A stretch of 64,000 nt of DNA from Burkholderiales bacterium (GTDB lineage Bacteria > Pseudomonadota > Gammaproteobacteria > Burkholderiales > SG8-39): NCBI GenBank assembly GCA_020848075.1, contig JADLAV010000064.1:1-64000 (forward strand). Reading direction: 5' to 3'. The notes beneath the pieces were generated by a model, which made no database searches, was not told the origin of the DNA, and worked only from the letters and a program-made list of their open reading frames with translations. Shown here piece by piece: positions 8,103-19,125 of the stretch (position 1 is the first letter of the stretch; the number at the start of each line of letters is the position of its first letter). Position numbers and translations under genes: made by a program.

Positions 8103-9193
8103 GTCTGCACCAGCTGGCGATGTTGCGCGATGCTCATCAGGATGCCGATCCCGAGGAAGAGCGTCACGAGCGCGGTGCCGCCGTACGAGACGAACGGCAG
8201 CGGGACGCCCACCACCGGCAGCATCCCGCTCACCATGCCCATGTTGACGAAAGCGTAGGTGAAGAAGATCAGGCTGATCGCGCCCGCGGTGAGGCGGGCG
8301 AAGAGCGTCGGCGCGTTCGCGGCGATCATCAGCCCGCGCGCGATGAGTGCGGCGTAGAGCACGAGCAGGATGGCGTTCCCGACGAGGCCGAACTCCTCGG
8401 AGAACACGGCGAAGATGAAATCGGTGTGCCGCTCCGGAATGAAGTCGAGGTGCGTCTGTGTGCCGTTCAGCCAGCCCTTGCCGAAGGAGCCACCCGAGCC
8501 CACCGCGATGGTGGACTGGATCGTGTGATACCCCGCGCCGAGCGGATCCTGCGACGGATCGATGAGGGTGAGGATCCGGCGCTGCTGGTAGTCGTGCAGG
8601 AACGACCACAGGACCGGCAGGCTCGCGAGCGCGGCGACGAGGAGCCCGGCGAGGATGCGCCACGAGAGCCCGGCGAGGAAGATCACGTAGAAGCCGGCGG
8701 CGAGCACGAGGAGCGCGGTGCCGAGGTCGGGCTGCCGGGCGATGAGCGCGGTGGGCAGCACGAGGAGCGCCACCGCCACCACGTAGTCGCGCACGCGCAG
8801 GGTCGCCTCGTGCTTGTGGAAGTACCACGCCAGCATGAGCGGCATCGCGATCTTCATCATCTCGGAGGGCTGGAACCGGGTGACGCCGATGTGCAGCCAG
8901 CGGCGCGCGCCGTTCGCGACGTCGCCGTAGAGCGCGACCAGGACGAGGGCGGCGAGCCCGACGAGGTATGCGGGCACCGCTAATCGCATGAGCGCCTGCG
9001 GCGGAACCTGCGCGGCGAGCCACATCGCGGCGAGCGCGATCAGGATATTGGCGAGCTGGGTGACTAGCCGCGCGGGGCTCTCGTTCACCGCGCTGTAGAG
9101 CGTGAAGAGGCCGAGCGTGACGATGAGCGCCGCCACCGCGAAGAGCAGGCTGTCGATGTTCGCCGTGAAGCGCTGCCAGAGCCGCGCGATCAT
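8099..9193 (-). CDS. rodA: Rod shape-determining protein RodA, SEDS glycosyltransferase
   Basis: Inner-membrane SEDS polymerase of 364 residues that makes glycan strands for cylindrical growth together with PBP2. About ten hydrophobic segments are visible, with the family blocks RWLHIGVTRFQPSEMMKIAMPL, LIARQPDLGTALLV, DFIFAVFSEEFGLVG and GVPLPFVSYGGTALVT near the C-terminus. The acidic residue of the ARQPDLGTAL block, expected for polymerase activity, is present. The ATG at 9193 overlaps the mrdA stop (ATGA), giving translational coupling to its partner. Confidence 0.96.
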   Translation of the reverse strand: MIARLWQRFTANIDSLLFAVAALIVTLGLFTLYSAVNESPARLVTQLANILIALAAMWLAAQVPPQALMRLAVPAYLVGLAALVLVALYGDVANGARRWLHIGVTRFQPSEMMKIAMPLMLAWYFHKHEATLRVRDYVVAVALLVLPTALIARQPDLGTALLVLAAGFYVIFLAGLSWRILAGLLVAALASLPVLWSFLHDYQQRRILTLIDPSQDPLGAGYHTIQSTIAVGSGGSFGKGWLNGTQTHLDFIPERHTDFIFAVFSEEFGLVGNAILLVLYAALIARGLMIAANAPTLFARLTAGAISLIFFTYAFVNMGMVSGMLPVVGVPLPFVSYGGTALVTLFLGIGILMSIAQHRQLVQT

Positions 9194-11157
9194 CCGTCTT
9201 CCTCCTCCTCTTCCGCGTCGGCCGCGGGCGGCTTGTCGGGGAGCTTGCCGGTGAGGTAGTAGTCGAGCACGATCCGCGCGATCGGCGCGGCGGTCGAGCT
9301 GCCGTGGCCGCCGTTCTCGACCAGCACGCCGAGCGCGATGCGCGGCGCATCGGCCGGCGCGAACGCGATGAAGAGCGCGTGGTCGCGGTGACGCTCGCCC
9401 ACTTTGCTCTCGTCGTATTTCTCGGTCTGCTTGACGGCGATCACCTGCGCGGTGCCGGTCTTGCCGCCGAACGTGTACGCCGCCCCCGCGCCCGCACGGG
9501 CGGCGGTGCCGCCGGGCCGCGTCACGTCGACCATCGCCGATTTGACGAGCGCGAGCCACTTCGGGTTCAGCTTGAGCGTCGCCACGGGCTCGGGCTCGAT
9601 CGCGCGGTGGCTGCCGGTGCGGGCGTCGACGACCTCGCGCACGAGGTGCGGGCGGAACACGACACCGTTGTTCGCGAGGATCGTCGTCGCGTAGGCGAGC
9701 TGGAGCGGCGTGGCGAGGTTGTAGCCCTGGCCGATGCCGACCGAGATCGAGTCGCCGGCGAACCATTTCTGGTTGAAGCGCTTCATCTTCCACGCGCGCG
9801 AGGGCAGCAGCCCGCTCTGTTCGCCCTTGACGTCGATGCCGGTGCGCGCGCCGAAGCCGAACTGCGACAGGAAATCGTGCAGCCGGTCGATGTCGGTGTC
9901 GTTGGCAACCCCGTAGTAGTACGTGTCGCACGAGATGACGATCGACTTGTGCAGGTTCACCGCGCCGTGCCCGCCCACCTTCCAGTCGCGGTAGCGATGC
10001 GCCTGCCCGGCGAGCGAGAAGTAGCCCGGATCGTTGATCGCGTACTCGGGCGTGCGCTTGCCGAGCTCGAGCGCCATGATCGCCATGAAGGGCTTGAACG
10101 TCGATCCGGGCGGGTATGTGCCGGTGAGGGCGCGATTGTTGAGGGGCTTGTCGGGATCGGTGTTCAGCGCGTCCCAGCTCTGCGGATCGATGCCCTCGAC
10201 GAAGAGGTTGGGGTCGTAGCCGGGCTTGCTCACGAACGCGAGCACGCCGCCGGTCGCCGGGTCGATCGCCACCAGCGCGCCGCGATACTTGCCGAACGCG
10301 CGCTCGGCCACCTCCTGGAGCTTGATGTCGAGCGTGAGCGCGAGCGCATTGCCCGACACGGGCGCCACCGACGAGAGCGTGCGCACGCCGCGGCCGGCGG
10401 CGTCGATCTCGACCTGGGCCGAGCCGGTGATGCCGTGCAGCTCGCGCTCGTAGCTCTGCTCGACGCCGGTCTTGCCGATGAAGTCGGTGCCCTTGTAGTT
10501 CGCCGTGAGCTGCTCCGCCTCCAGCCACTCCTGGTCGCGCTCGGTGATGCGTCCGATGTAGCCGAGCACGTGGGAGGCGAGCTCGCCGAACGGGTAGTGC
10601 CGGTAGAGCCGGGCCTTGATCTCCACGCCCGGGAAGCGGAAGGCCTGCGCGGCGAAGCGCGCCACCTCCTCGTCGGTGAGCCGGGCCTTGATCGGCAGGC
10701 TCTCCGCGCCCCTCGTCTCGTCGAGCAGCTTGCGGAACCGCTTGCGGTCTTTCGGCTGGATGTCCACCACTCCGGCGAGCTCGTCGAACAGGCGATTGAG
10801 ATCATCTGCCCGGCGCGGATCGACCTCCAGCGTGTAGGCGGAGTCGTTCCGCGCGAGCACGATGCCGTTGCGGTCGGTGATGAGCCCGCGGTTCGGCGCC
10901 ACCGGAACGACCGAGATGCGGTTGTCTTCGGCCTTGGTGTTGTAATACGCGTGCTGGAGAACTTGCAGGTACAGGAATCGCCCGAGGAGCACCGCGAACG
11001 CGACGAGCACGAACGCGCCGGCGACGCCGAGCCGGAACTGGAAGCGGCGCAGCTCGTACCCCGGATCGCGAAACTCACCGATCCCGCCGGCCGCGAGGTT
11101 GCCGCGGCGCCGCGGCCCCGCGGTGAAGAGATTGCGCCCGATGGATCCGTGGCTCAT
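9190..11157 (-). CDS. mrdA: Penicillin-binding protein 2
   Basis: Peptidoglycan transpeptidase of 655 residues, partner of RodA in the elongasome. An N-terminal transmembrane helix (LGVAGAFVLVAFAVLLGRFLYL) is followed by the pedestal/dimerisation domain containing NRGLITDRNG and then the transpeptidase domain: the active-site STFK near residue 350, SCDTYYYG as the second motif, and KTGTAQ near residue 563. The C-terminus is strongly acidic (EEEEEDG), which is unusual but plausible for a periplasmic tail. It overlaps mreD upstream and rodA downstream by four bases each. Confidence 0.96.
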   Translation of the reverse strand: MSHGSIGRNLFTAGPRRRGNLAAGGIGEFRDPGYELRRFQFRLGVAGAFVLVAFAVLLGRFLYLQVLQHAYYNTKAEDNRISVVPVAPNRGLITDRNGIVLARNDSAYTLEVDPRRADDLNRLFDELAGVVDIQPKDRKRFRKLLDETRGAESLPIKARLTDEEVARFAAQAFRFPGVEIKARLYRHYPFGELASHVLGYIGRITERDQEWLEAEQLTANYKGTDFIGKTGVEQSYERELHGITGSAQVEIDAAGRGVRTLSSVAPVSGNALALTLDIKLQEVAERAFGKYRGALVAIDPATGGVLAFVSKPGYDPNLFVEGIDPQSWDALNTDPDKPLNNRALTGTYPPGSTFKPFMAIMALELGKRTPEYAINDPGYFSLAGQAHRYRDWKVGGHGAVNLHKSIVISCDTYYYGVANDTDIDRLHDFLSQFGFGARTGIDVKGEQSGLLPSRAWKMKRFNQKWFAGDSISVGIGQGYNLATPLQLAYATTILANNGVVFRPHLVREVVDARTGSHRAIEPEPVATLKLNPKWLALVKSAMVDVTRPGGTAARAGAGAAYTFGGKTGTAQVIAVKQTEKYDESKVGERHRDHALFIAFAPADAPRIALGVLVENGGHGSSTAAPIARIVLDYYLTGKLPDKPPAADAEEEEEDG

Positions 11158-11675
11158 ATGGGCCGGTTCTCGTCCACGGTCTCCGGGCGCCGCTGCGGCG
11201 CGAGGAGCGCGTGCGTCGCGGCGGGCCAGAGGGCGGCGGCAATCACGCTGCCGGCGAAGAACGACCAGCCCGGGAAGGTCCCGCCGGCGAGGAGTCTCAC
11301 CGCGACCATGAGCGCCTGGGTCGCGAGCAGCAGCACCAGCACGTGCAGCGTCTGCGGCCAGAGCGGAAACCAGAGGATGCGCCGGTGCAGCGTCTGCGCG
11401 CCGAACGCCAGGATCGCATAGGCGAACGCGTGCTGGCCGATCAGCGCGCCGTTGCCCGCGTCCATGACGAGCCCCAGGGCCCAGGGGATCGCGATTCCCA
11501 TCTTGCGCGGCTGGTGGATGCTCCAGAACGCGATGACGAGCGCCAGCATGTCGGGGACGCCGCGCAGATCGGGCCACGGCGCGAGGTTGAAGAGGAGGGC
11601 GACGAGCAGGGTGAGCGCGATGAAGCTCACCTTCACCGGCAGGAGGATGTGCTCGCGCCGCTCGGCGATCTGCAT
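11154..11675 (-). CDS. mreD: Rod shape-determining protein MreD
   Basis: Integral membrane protein of 173 residues with about five to six hydrophobic helices, the scaffold between MreC and the RodA-PBP2 synthase. Typical features are the short basic cytoplasmic N-terminus (QIAERREH) and the DLRGVPDMLALVIAFW and GIAIPWALGLVMDAGNGALIG segments. The ATG shares one base with the mreC stop (TGATG) and the stop overlaps mrdA by four bases, so translation of the set is coupled. Confidence 0.93.
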   Translation of the reverse strand: MQIAERREHILLPVKVSFIALTLLVALLFNLAPWPDLRGVPDMLALVIAFWSIHQPRKMGIAIPWALGLVMDAGNGALIGQHAFAYAILAFGAQTLHRRILWFPLWPQTLHVLVLLLATQALMVAVRLLAGGTFPGWSFFAGSVIAAALWPAATHALLAPQRRPETVDENRPI

Positions 11676-12583
11676 CACTCGACCCTGCGCTGCCGTTTCG
11701 CCTTCACCGGCTTCTTCGTCGCGACCTCGGCGGCCGGCGGCGGCGGGAGTTCCTCGCCCCGGTTGAGCACCAGGACCTGACGGTTCCGGCCGACGTCGGC
11801 CACCGGCTGGCAGACGATGTTCGCGAATGCGAGCGTCGAGCCGCGCTCGACCTCGACCACTTTCGCGACCGGGAGGCCGCGCGGGTAGACGCCGTCGATT
11901 CCCGAGGTCACCAGCAGATCGCCCGGCTCCACCTCGGCATTGGCGGCGAGGTGGCGCAGCTCGAGGGTCGCGCCGTCGCCCGAGCCGTAGACGACGCCAC
12001 GCAGGCCGTTCCGCACGACCTGCACCGGGACGGCGTGGTCCTTCTCCACGATCAAGGTGACCTCCGCGAGCAGCGGATGGACCCGCGTGACCTGCCCGAT
12101 CACGCCGTGCGCGTCGATCACCGGCTGGCCGAGCCGCACGCCCTGCTGCGCGCCCTTGTCGACCATCACCTTGCGGCTGAACGGGTCGCGACCGGCGTAG
12201 ACGACCTCGGCGAAGATCGACGGCTCCGCGAGCTTCGCCTTGGCGGCGAGCGTGTCGCGCAGGACGTCGTTCTCGGCTTTCAGCGCCTCGAGCGTGAGGA
12301 TCTCGGGCGCGGTCCGGAGCTGCTCGGTGCGGAGCGTCTCGTTCTCGCGCTGCAGCGCGCGGCGGCTCGCGAAGAAATCCGAGATCCCGCGGAATGCGAC
12401 GACCGGCGCGGTTGCAACCTGCTGGATCGGGTACGCGGCGAGCGCGAGCACCTGGCGCAGGGGCTCGGCATATCGGAACCGGGCGTCGAGCACCATCAGC
12501 AGGATGGAGAGCACTGCGAAGAACGTCACCCGCGCGAGCGGCGCCGGGCCGCGATGAAAGAAGGCCGGCGGCTGCTGGTGCAT
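11675..12583 (-). CDS. mreC: Rod shape-determining protein MreC
   Basis: Bitopic periplasmic scaffold of 302 residues. It has one N-terminal transmembrane helix (VTFFAVLSILLMVLDARF), a coiled-coil segment (FFASRRALQRENETLRTEQL through AENDVLRDTL) and the beta-barrel domain with VMVDKGAQQGVRLGQPV, GVIGQVTRV and the GLRGVVYGSG block. The C-terminal 25 residues are rich in Pro, Ala and Lys/Arg and lie outside the conserved domain. The start at 12583 was chosen because the upstream extension translates repeat sequence (CACGTTTCACGT). It is separated from mreB by a repeat-filled 166-base gap, so mreCD-mrdA-rodA-rlpA may have an extra promoter or processing site. Confidence 0.94.
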   Translation of the reverse strand: MHQQPPAFFHRGPAPLARVTFFAVLSILLMVLDARFRYAEPLRQVLALAAYPIQQVATAPVVAFRGISDFFASRRALQRENETLRTEQLRTAPEILTLEALKAENDVLRDTLAAKAKLAEPSIFAEVVYAGRDPFSRKVMVDKGAQQGVRLGQPVIDAHGVIGQVTRVHPLLAEVTLIVEKDHAVPVQVVRNGLRGVVYGSGDGATLELRHLAANAEVEPGDLLVTSGIDGVYPRGLPVAKVVEVERGSTLAFANIVCQPVADVGRNRQVLVLNRGEELPPPPAAEVATKKPVKAKRQRRVE

Positions 12584-12591
12584 GCTCGGAG

Positions 12592-12748
12592 ACGTGAAAC
12601 GTGAGAAGCGAAACGTGAAACGCGGGGTGTGGCGCGCATCCGGCGCACGCACCGCGCTCCCGCGCAAGCACGCCGCCGGTCCGCTCCCTCTCCCGGCAGG
12701 GGGAGGGCCGGGGAGGAGGCGTCACGTCTCACGTTTCACGTTTCACGC
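12592..12748. repeat. Inverted GAAACGTGAAACG repeats and a GC-rich hairpin between mreB and mreC
   Basis: The left side (about 12592-12632) holds GACGTGAAACGTGAGAAGCG then AAACGTGAAACGC; the right side (about 12721-12748) holds its inverse, CACGTCTCACGTTTCACGTT then TCACGCC. Between them is CTCCCTCTCCCGGCAGGGGG followed by AGGGCCGGGGAGG, a variant of the GC-rich repeat seen at 22.7 and 52.8 kb. The arrangement could fold into a long stem in the mreB-mreC transcript. Confidence 0.7.
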
Positions 12749-12749
12749 C

Positions 12750-13870
<1,121 letters not shown>

Positions 13871-14158
13871 ATGTCGCTGCCACTGTCGGAGGTCATGCGG
13901 ATCGCGGCACTCGCCCGGATCGCGGTGAGCGAGGCCGAGGCCGAGGCGGTCCGGGGCCAGCTGAACGGCATCTTCGCGATGATCGCGCGAATGAACGCCG
14001 TGGACACCACGGGGGTCGAGCCGATGGCCCACGTCCGCGACGTGACGCTGCGGTTGCGCGAGGACATCGTGACCGAGGCCGATCGGCATGCGGCATTCCA
14101 GGCGATCGCCCCCCAGGTCGAGGACGGGCTGTACCTGGTGCCAAAAGTCATCGAGTGA
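13871..14158 (+). CDS. gatC: Asp-tRNA(Asn)/Glu-tRNA(Gln) amidotransferase subunit C
   Basis: Small 95-residue subunit that clamps GatA and GatB together in the tRNA-dependent amidotransferase, which converts misacylated Glu-tRNA(Gln) or Asp-tRNA(Asn). The family pattern is clear: [34 protein letters not shown] and the ending [12 protein letters not shown]. It is followed six bases later by gatA and then gatB, in the standard order gatCAB. Confidence 0.95.
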   Translation: MSLPLSEVMRIAALARIAVSEAEAEAVRGQLNGIFAMIARMNAVDTTGVEPMAHVRDVTLRLREDIVTEADRHAAFQAIAPQVEDGLYLVPKVIE

Positions 14159-14164
14159 GGGGAC

Positions 14165-15661
14165 GTGTTCGACGCGTCCCTCACCGAGCTCGCCGCGGCG
14201 CTCGCCGCAAAGCGCATCTCGAGCGTCGAGCTGACCCGGCTCTTTCTCGACCGCATCGCGCGGCTCGACGGGTCGCTCAACGCCTTCATCACGGTCGATC
14301 CGGAGCGCAGCCTGGCCCAGGCCCGGGCCGCTGACCGGCGCCTCGGGGCGGGCGAAGGCGGCCCGCTCACCGGGATCCCGGTCGCGCACAAGGACCTCTT
14401 CCTGACCGAGGGCTGGCCGAGCACCTGCGGGTCGCGGATGCTCGCGAACTTCGTGGCGCCGTACGACGCGCACGTCATCGAGCGGTTCAACGCGGCCGGG
14501 GCCGTGATCCTCGGCAAGACCAACATGGACGAGTTCGCGATGGGCTCGTCGAACGAGTCGTCCTGGTTCGGCGCGGCGCGCAACCCCTGGAATCCCGAGT
14601 GCGTCCCGGGCGGCTCGTCGGGCGGCTCCGCCACGGCCGTGGCCGCCCGCATGGCCCCGGCGGCCACCGGGACCGACACCGGCGGGTCAATCCGGCAGCC
14701 GGCGGCACTGACCGGAATCTGCGGACTGAAGCCGACCTACGGCGTGGTGTCGCGCCACGGGATGGTCGCGTTCGCCTCGAGCCTGGACCAGGGCGGGCCG
14801 CTCGCGCGCAGCGCCGAGGAGCTTGCGGCCCTGATGAACGTGATGGCGGGGTTCGACGCCCGCGATTCGACGAGCCTCGAGCGTCCGGCAGAGGACTATG
14901 CCCGCGAGCTTGCGCGTCCGGTCGCCGGCCTGCGGATCGGGGTGCCGCGCGAGTACTTCGCCGAGGGCCTGGCGCCGGAGGTCGCGGCGGCGGTGCAGGC
15001 CGCCATCGACGCGTTGCAGAAGCTCGGTGCGACCACGAGCGACGTGGACCTGCCGAACACCGGGCTCTCGGTCCCGGCCTACTACGTGATCGCCCCGGCC
15101 GAGGCTTCGTCGAACCTGTCGCGCTACGACGGCGTGCGCTACGGATTCCGCGCACCCGAGTACGACGACCTGATGGACATGTACTGCAGGTCGCGGGCGG
15201 CGGGCTTCGGCGCGGAGGTGAAGCGCCGGATCCTCGTCGGCACCTACGTGCTGTCGCACGGCTACTACGACGCGTATTACCTCAAGGCGCAGAAGATCCG
15301 CCGGCTGATCGCGAACGACTTCGCCGAGGCGTTCAAGCGGTGCGACGTCATCGTCGGCCCGACCACGCCGGGCGTCGCGTTCAGGCTGGGCGAGAAGACC
15401 GCCGATCCGGTGCAGATGTACCTGGACGACATCTACACGGTCGCCGTCAACCTGGCGGGGCTGCCCGCGCTCTCGATCCCCTGCGGCTTTGGGCGAGGGG
15501 GAGACGCCGGCCCCGCTTCCGATCTCTCCCGCGGTGGCCTGCTGCCGATCGGGCTGCAGTTGATCGGCGACTACTTCGCCGAGGCGCGCCTCCTCGGCGT
15601 CGCGCATCAGTACCAGCGCGGCACCGACTGGCACCGGCGGGCGCCGCCGATCGGCCATTGA
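14165..15661 (+). CDS. gatA: Asp-tRNA(Asn)/Glu-tRNA(Gln) amidotransferase subunit A
   Basis: Amidase-signature subunit of 498 residues that releases ammonia from glutamine. The catalytic triad is in place: Lys in VAHKDLF near residue 76, Ser in PGGSSGGS near 151 and Ser in [10 protein letters not shown] near 175. The start is GTG with GAGGGGA just upstream, right after gatC. A Gly/Asp-rich insertion ([16 protein letters not shown]) interrupts the C-terminal ALSIPCGF...LPIGLQLIG block and is probably a surface loop. The amidotransferase implies that the organism makes Gln-tRNA and/or Asn-tRNA indirectly. Confidence 0.96.
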   Translation: MFDASLTELAAALAAKRISSVELTRLFLDRIARLDGSLNAFITVDPERSLAQARAADRRLGAGEGGPLTGIPVAHKDLFLTEGWPSTCGSRMLANFVAPYDAHVIERFNAAGAVILGKTNMDEFAMGSSNESSWFGAARNPWNPECVPGGSSGGSATAVAARMAPAATGTDTGGSIRQPAALTGICGLKPTYGVVSRHGMVAFASSLDQGGPLARSAEELAALMNVMAGFDARDSTSLERPAEDYARELARPVAGLRIGVPREYFAEGLAPEVAAAVQAAIDALQKLGATTSDVDLPNTGLSVPAYYVIAPAEASSNLSRYDGVRYGFRAPEYDDLMDMYCRSRAAGFGAEVKRRILVGTYVLSHGYYDAYYLKAQKIRRLIANDFAEAFKRCDVIVGPTTPGVAFRLGEKTADPVQMYLDDIYTVAVNLAGLPALSIPCGFGRGGDAGPASDLSRGGLLPIGLQLIGDYFAEARLLGVAHQYQRGTDWHRRAPPIGH

Positions 15662-15663
15662 CC

Positions 15664-17127
<1,464 letters not shown>

Positions 17128-17141
17128 CGAGCGTCTGGTCA

Positions 17142-17203
17142 CGTCATCCCCGCGCACGCGGCGCGATCGATGTTGTCATCCCCGCGCAGGCGGGGATCTA
17201 GTC
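17142..17203. repeat. Dispersed palindromic repeat downstream of gatB
   Basis: Two arms, GTCATCCCCGCGCACGCGG and GTCATCCCCGCGCAGGCGGG followed by GATC, flank a short spacer. They lie between the convergent gatB and DUF4124 genes, where the hairpins could terminate or protect both transcripts. Confidence 0.7.
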
Positions 17204-17213
17204 GGGGCCGGGA

Positions 17214-17867
17214 TCAGCGCGTCTGCGTCGTGGCCGACGAGGCGGTCTTGCCGGGGCTGCCGCCCTTGGTGAGCTCGAGATAGCGGCGCTTGTCCTCGGC
17301 GAACCTGGCATTGATCAGATCGACCTCGCCGTTCTTCGCGGCGAGCAGCTCGGACTGCGCCTTGAGGTCGGACTCGAGCTCGAACATGCTGCCCTTGAGC
17401 TGCGCGGGGAGCGGCTTGTTCTTGTAGAACTCCGCCTCCTGTTGCAGCTTCTCCTGGCGCTTCTTCAGCTCCACGATCCGCGTCTCGACCTGCTTCTTTG
17501 CGTCGGTGTTGTTCGCGAGCGCGCGCGCGTGCGCGTCGTCGAGATCGGCCATGCTCGGGTAGGTCGCGAGGAGCGCCATGTTCTTGCGCCTCTCCTCGCG
17601 CGCGGCGGCGTCGGCCTCGGTCTTGCGCTTGCGTTCGGCTTCCTGGGCCGCGACCTCCTCGGGGGTGAGCGCAGCGGGGTTGTGCTTGATCACGGTCCCC
17701 TGCCGGTTCAGCTGATCCGAGGCGCGGCCCGCCATGTCGATCGGCGGCCGATCCGTGTAGCGGACGCGACCTTGCTCATCGACGTACTTGTAGAGCTTCT
17801 GCGCGGCGACCGGGCCCGCCGCGAGCAGGGCGCAGAAGAAGAGTAACAGGGTCTTCGCGCGAATCAT
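17214..17867 (-). CDS. DUF4124 domain-containing exported protein
   Basis: Exported protein of 217 residues. After a signal peptide (LLLFFCALLAAGPVAAQ) comes the short DUF4124 motif KLYKYVDEQGRVRYTDRPP, common in beta- and gammaproteobacterial periplasmic proteins. The remainder is a long charged coiled-coil (from about residue 65 to 200, KRKTEADAAAREERRK, VELKKRQEKLQQEAEFYKN). The function of this family is unknown. It is a single gene convergent with gatB. Confidence 0.8.
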   Translation of the reverse strand: MIRAKTLLLFFCALLAAGPVAAQKLYKYVDEQGRVRYTDRPPIDMAGRASDQLNRQGTVIKHNPAALTPEEVAAQEAERKRKTEADAAAREERRKNMALLATYPSMADLDDAHARALANNTDAKKQVETRIVELKKRQEKLQQEAEFYKNKPLPAQLKGSMFELESDLKAQSELLAAKNGEVDLINARFAEDKRRYLELTKGGSPGKTASSATTQTR

Positions 17868-18272
17868 TCGATCTCTCCGTGTCCTCTATTATCCTTCTGG
17901 ACGGCGTGCGCGGCCCATCACAGAGGTGAGCCGCGTCGCCGCTGCGGCAGGCCGCTTTGCGCCCGGGCGCGGCGTCGAGGGGCTCCCCGGCACGCCTTGC
18001 GCGTCCGGCACGCATTCGCGGACCCGACGGTGCGGCGCGCTGCACCCGAGGTGACGCTCCGCGTAAAATTCCACACCCGCATCCGCACCCGCGTGACGCT
18101 GCGCGTGTGGGTGGCACTGCGCACGGCGTACCGAGTGCGGCGCAATCTGCCGAGTTTCGTCAGGTGTCCGGGGCGGCGCAGGCGTCGGCCGGCGCGCCGG
18201 GCAATCGTGCCGAGCCGGCTCCGAAGCGCGCCAACCGTCGGCGAGCCAGTAAATTTCACCAAGTAATTCACC
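17868..18272. other. Intergenic region between divergent DUF4124 gene and xth
   Basis: I see no convincing gene in these 405 bases. The part from about 18050 to 18130 contains many CGCACCCGCGTGACGC-like words, and the part just before xth turns AT-richer (AAATTTCACCAAGTAATTCACC), consistent with a promoter and leader for xth. No recognised RNA or operator was found. Confidence 0.4.
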
Positions 18273-19049
18273 ATGTTGAGGGTCGTTACGCTCAATCTGA
18301 ACGGGATCCGCTCCGCGATCCGGCGCGGATTCCTGGCTTGGCTCCGCACCGTACGACCCGACGTCGTGTGCTTGCAGGAGGTCAAGGCCCACCAGAGCGA
18401 TCTGGACGCCGCAATTCTCATGCCCGCGGGGCTGAAGGGATACTTCCACTGCGCCGAGAAGAAGGGCTACGCCGGGGTCGCGCTCTACTGCCGGAAGACG
18501 CCCGACCGGGTCGTGGCCGGGTTCGGGAGCCGGGAGTTCGACCGCGAGGGGCGCTTCCTGCGCGCCGATTACGGGGGCCTCTCGGTGGTCTCGGTCTACC
18601 TGCCCTCCGGATCCAGCTCGGCGGAGCGGCAGCAGGCGAAGTTCCGCTTCATGCGCGAGTTCATGCCGTATCTCAAGCGGTTGCACCGCAGCGGGCGCGA
18701 GTTCATCCTCGGCGGCGACTGGAACATCGCGCACCGCGAGATCGATCTGAAGAACTGGCGCGCGAATCAGAAAAACTCGGGCTTCCTGCCCGAGGAGCGC
18801 GCGTGGCTCACCGATGTGTTCGAAAAGGCGGGCTGGGTCGACGTGTTCCGCAAGCTCGATCCGCGCGCCGAGCAGTACACCTGGTGGTCGAATCGCGGCC
18901 AGGCCTGGGCGAAGAACGTGGGGTGGCGCATCGACTACCAGATCGCCACGCCCGGGATCGCGGCGAAGGCGAAGCGCACGCGCATCTACAAGGACCAGCG
19001 CTTCTCCGACCACGCCCCGCTCATCATCGACTACGACGTCGAGCTCTGA
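18273..19049 (+). CDS. xth: Exodeoxyribonuclease III
   Basis: AP endonuclease/3'-5' exonuclease of 258 residues for base-excision repair. The endonuclease/exonuclease/phosphatase fold motifs are present: VTLNLNGIRSAI, CLQEVKAH with the metal-binding Glu, GGDWNIAHREID with catalytic Asp and Asn, and the terminal SDHAPLIIDYDVEL with the catalytic Asp-His. Length is standard and ACC-ATG context is typical. It is convergent with the ampG-like gene. Confidence 0.95.
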   Translation: MLRVVTLNLNGIRSAIRRGFLAWLRTVRPDVVCLQEVKAHQSDLDAAILMPAGLKGYFHCAEKKGYAGVALYCRKTPDRVVAGFGSREFDREGRFLRADYGGLSVVSVYLPSGSSSAERQQAKFRFMREFMPYLKRLHRSGREFILGGDWNIAHREIDLKNWRANQKNSGFLPEERAWLTDVFEKAGWVDVFRKLDPRAEQYTWWSNRGQAWAKNVGWRIDYQIATPGIAAKAKRTRIYKDQRFSDHAPLIIDYDVEL

Positions 19050-19067
19050 CGCCTGCGCGAGCGGCTG

Positions 19068-19125
19068 TCATCCCTGTGGCGGCGGAGAGGGCGTCATCCC
19101 CTCGGCGGTGGGGATCCAGGGCTCT
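19068..19125. repeat. Diverged dispersed repeat at the end of the AmpG-like gene
   Basis: Two arms, CTGTCATCCCTGTGGCGGCG and GCGTCATCCCCTCGGCGGTG followed by GGGATCCAGG, flank a short spacer. The right arm covers the stop codon and the last codons of the minus-strand permease gene, encoding its SPGSPPPRG tail. Confidence 0.65.
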
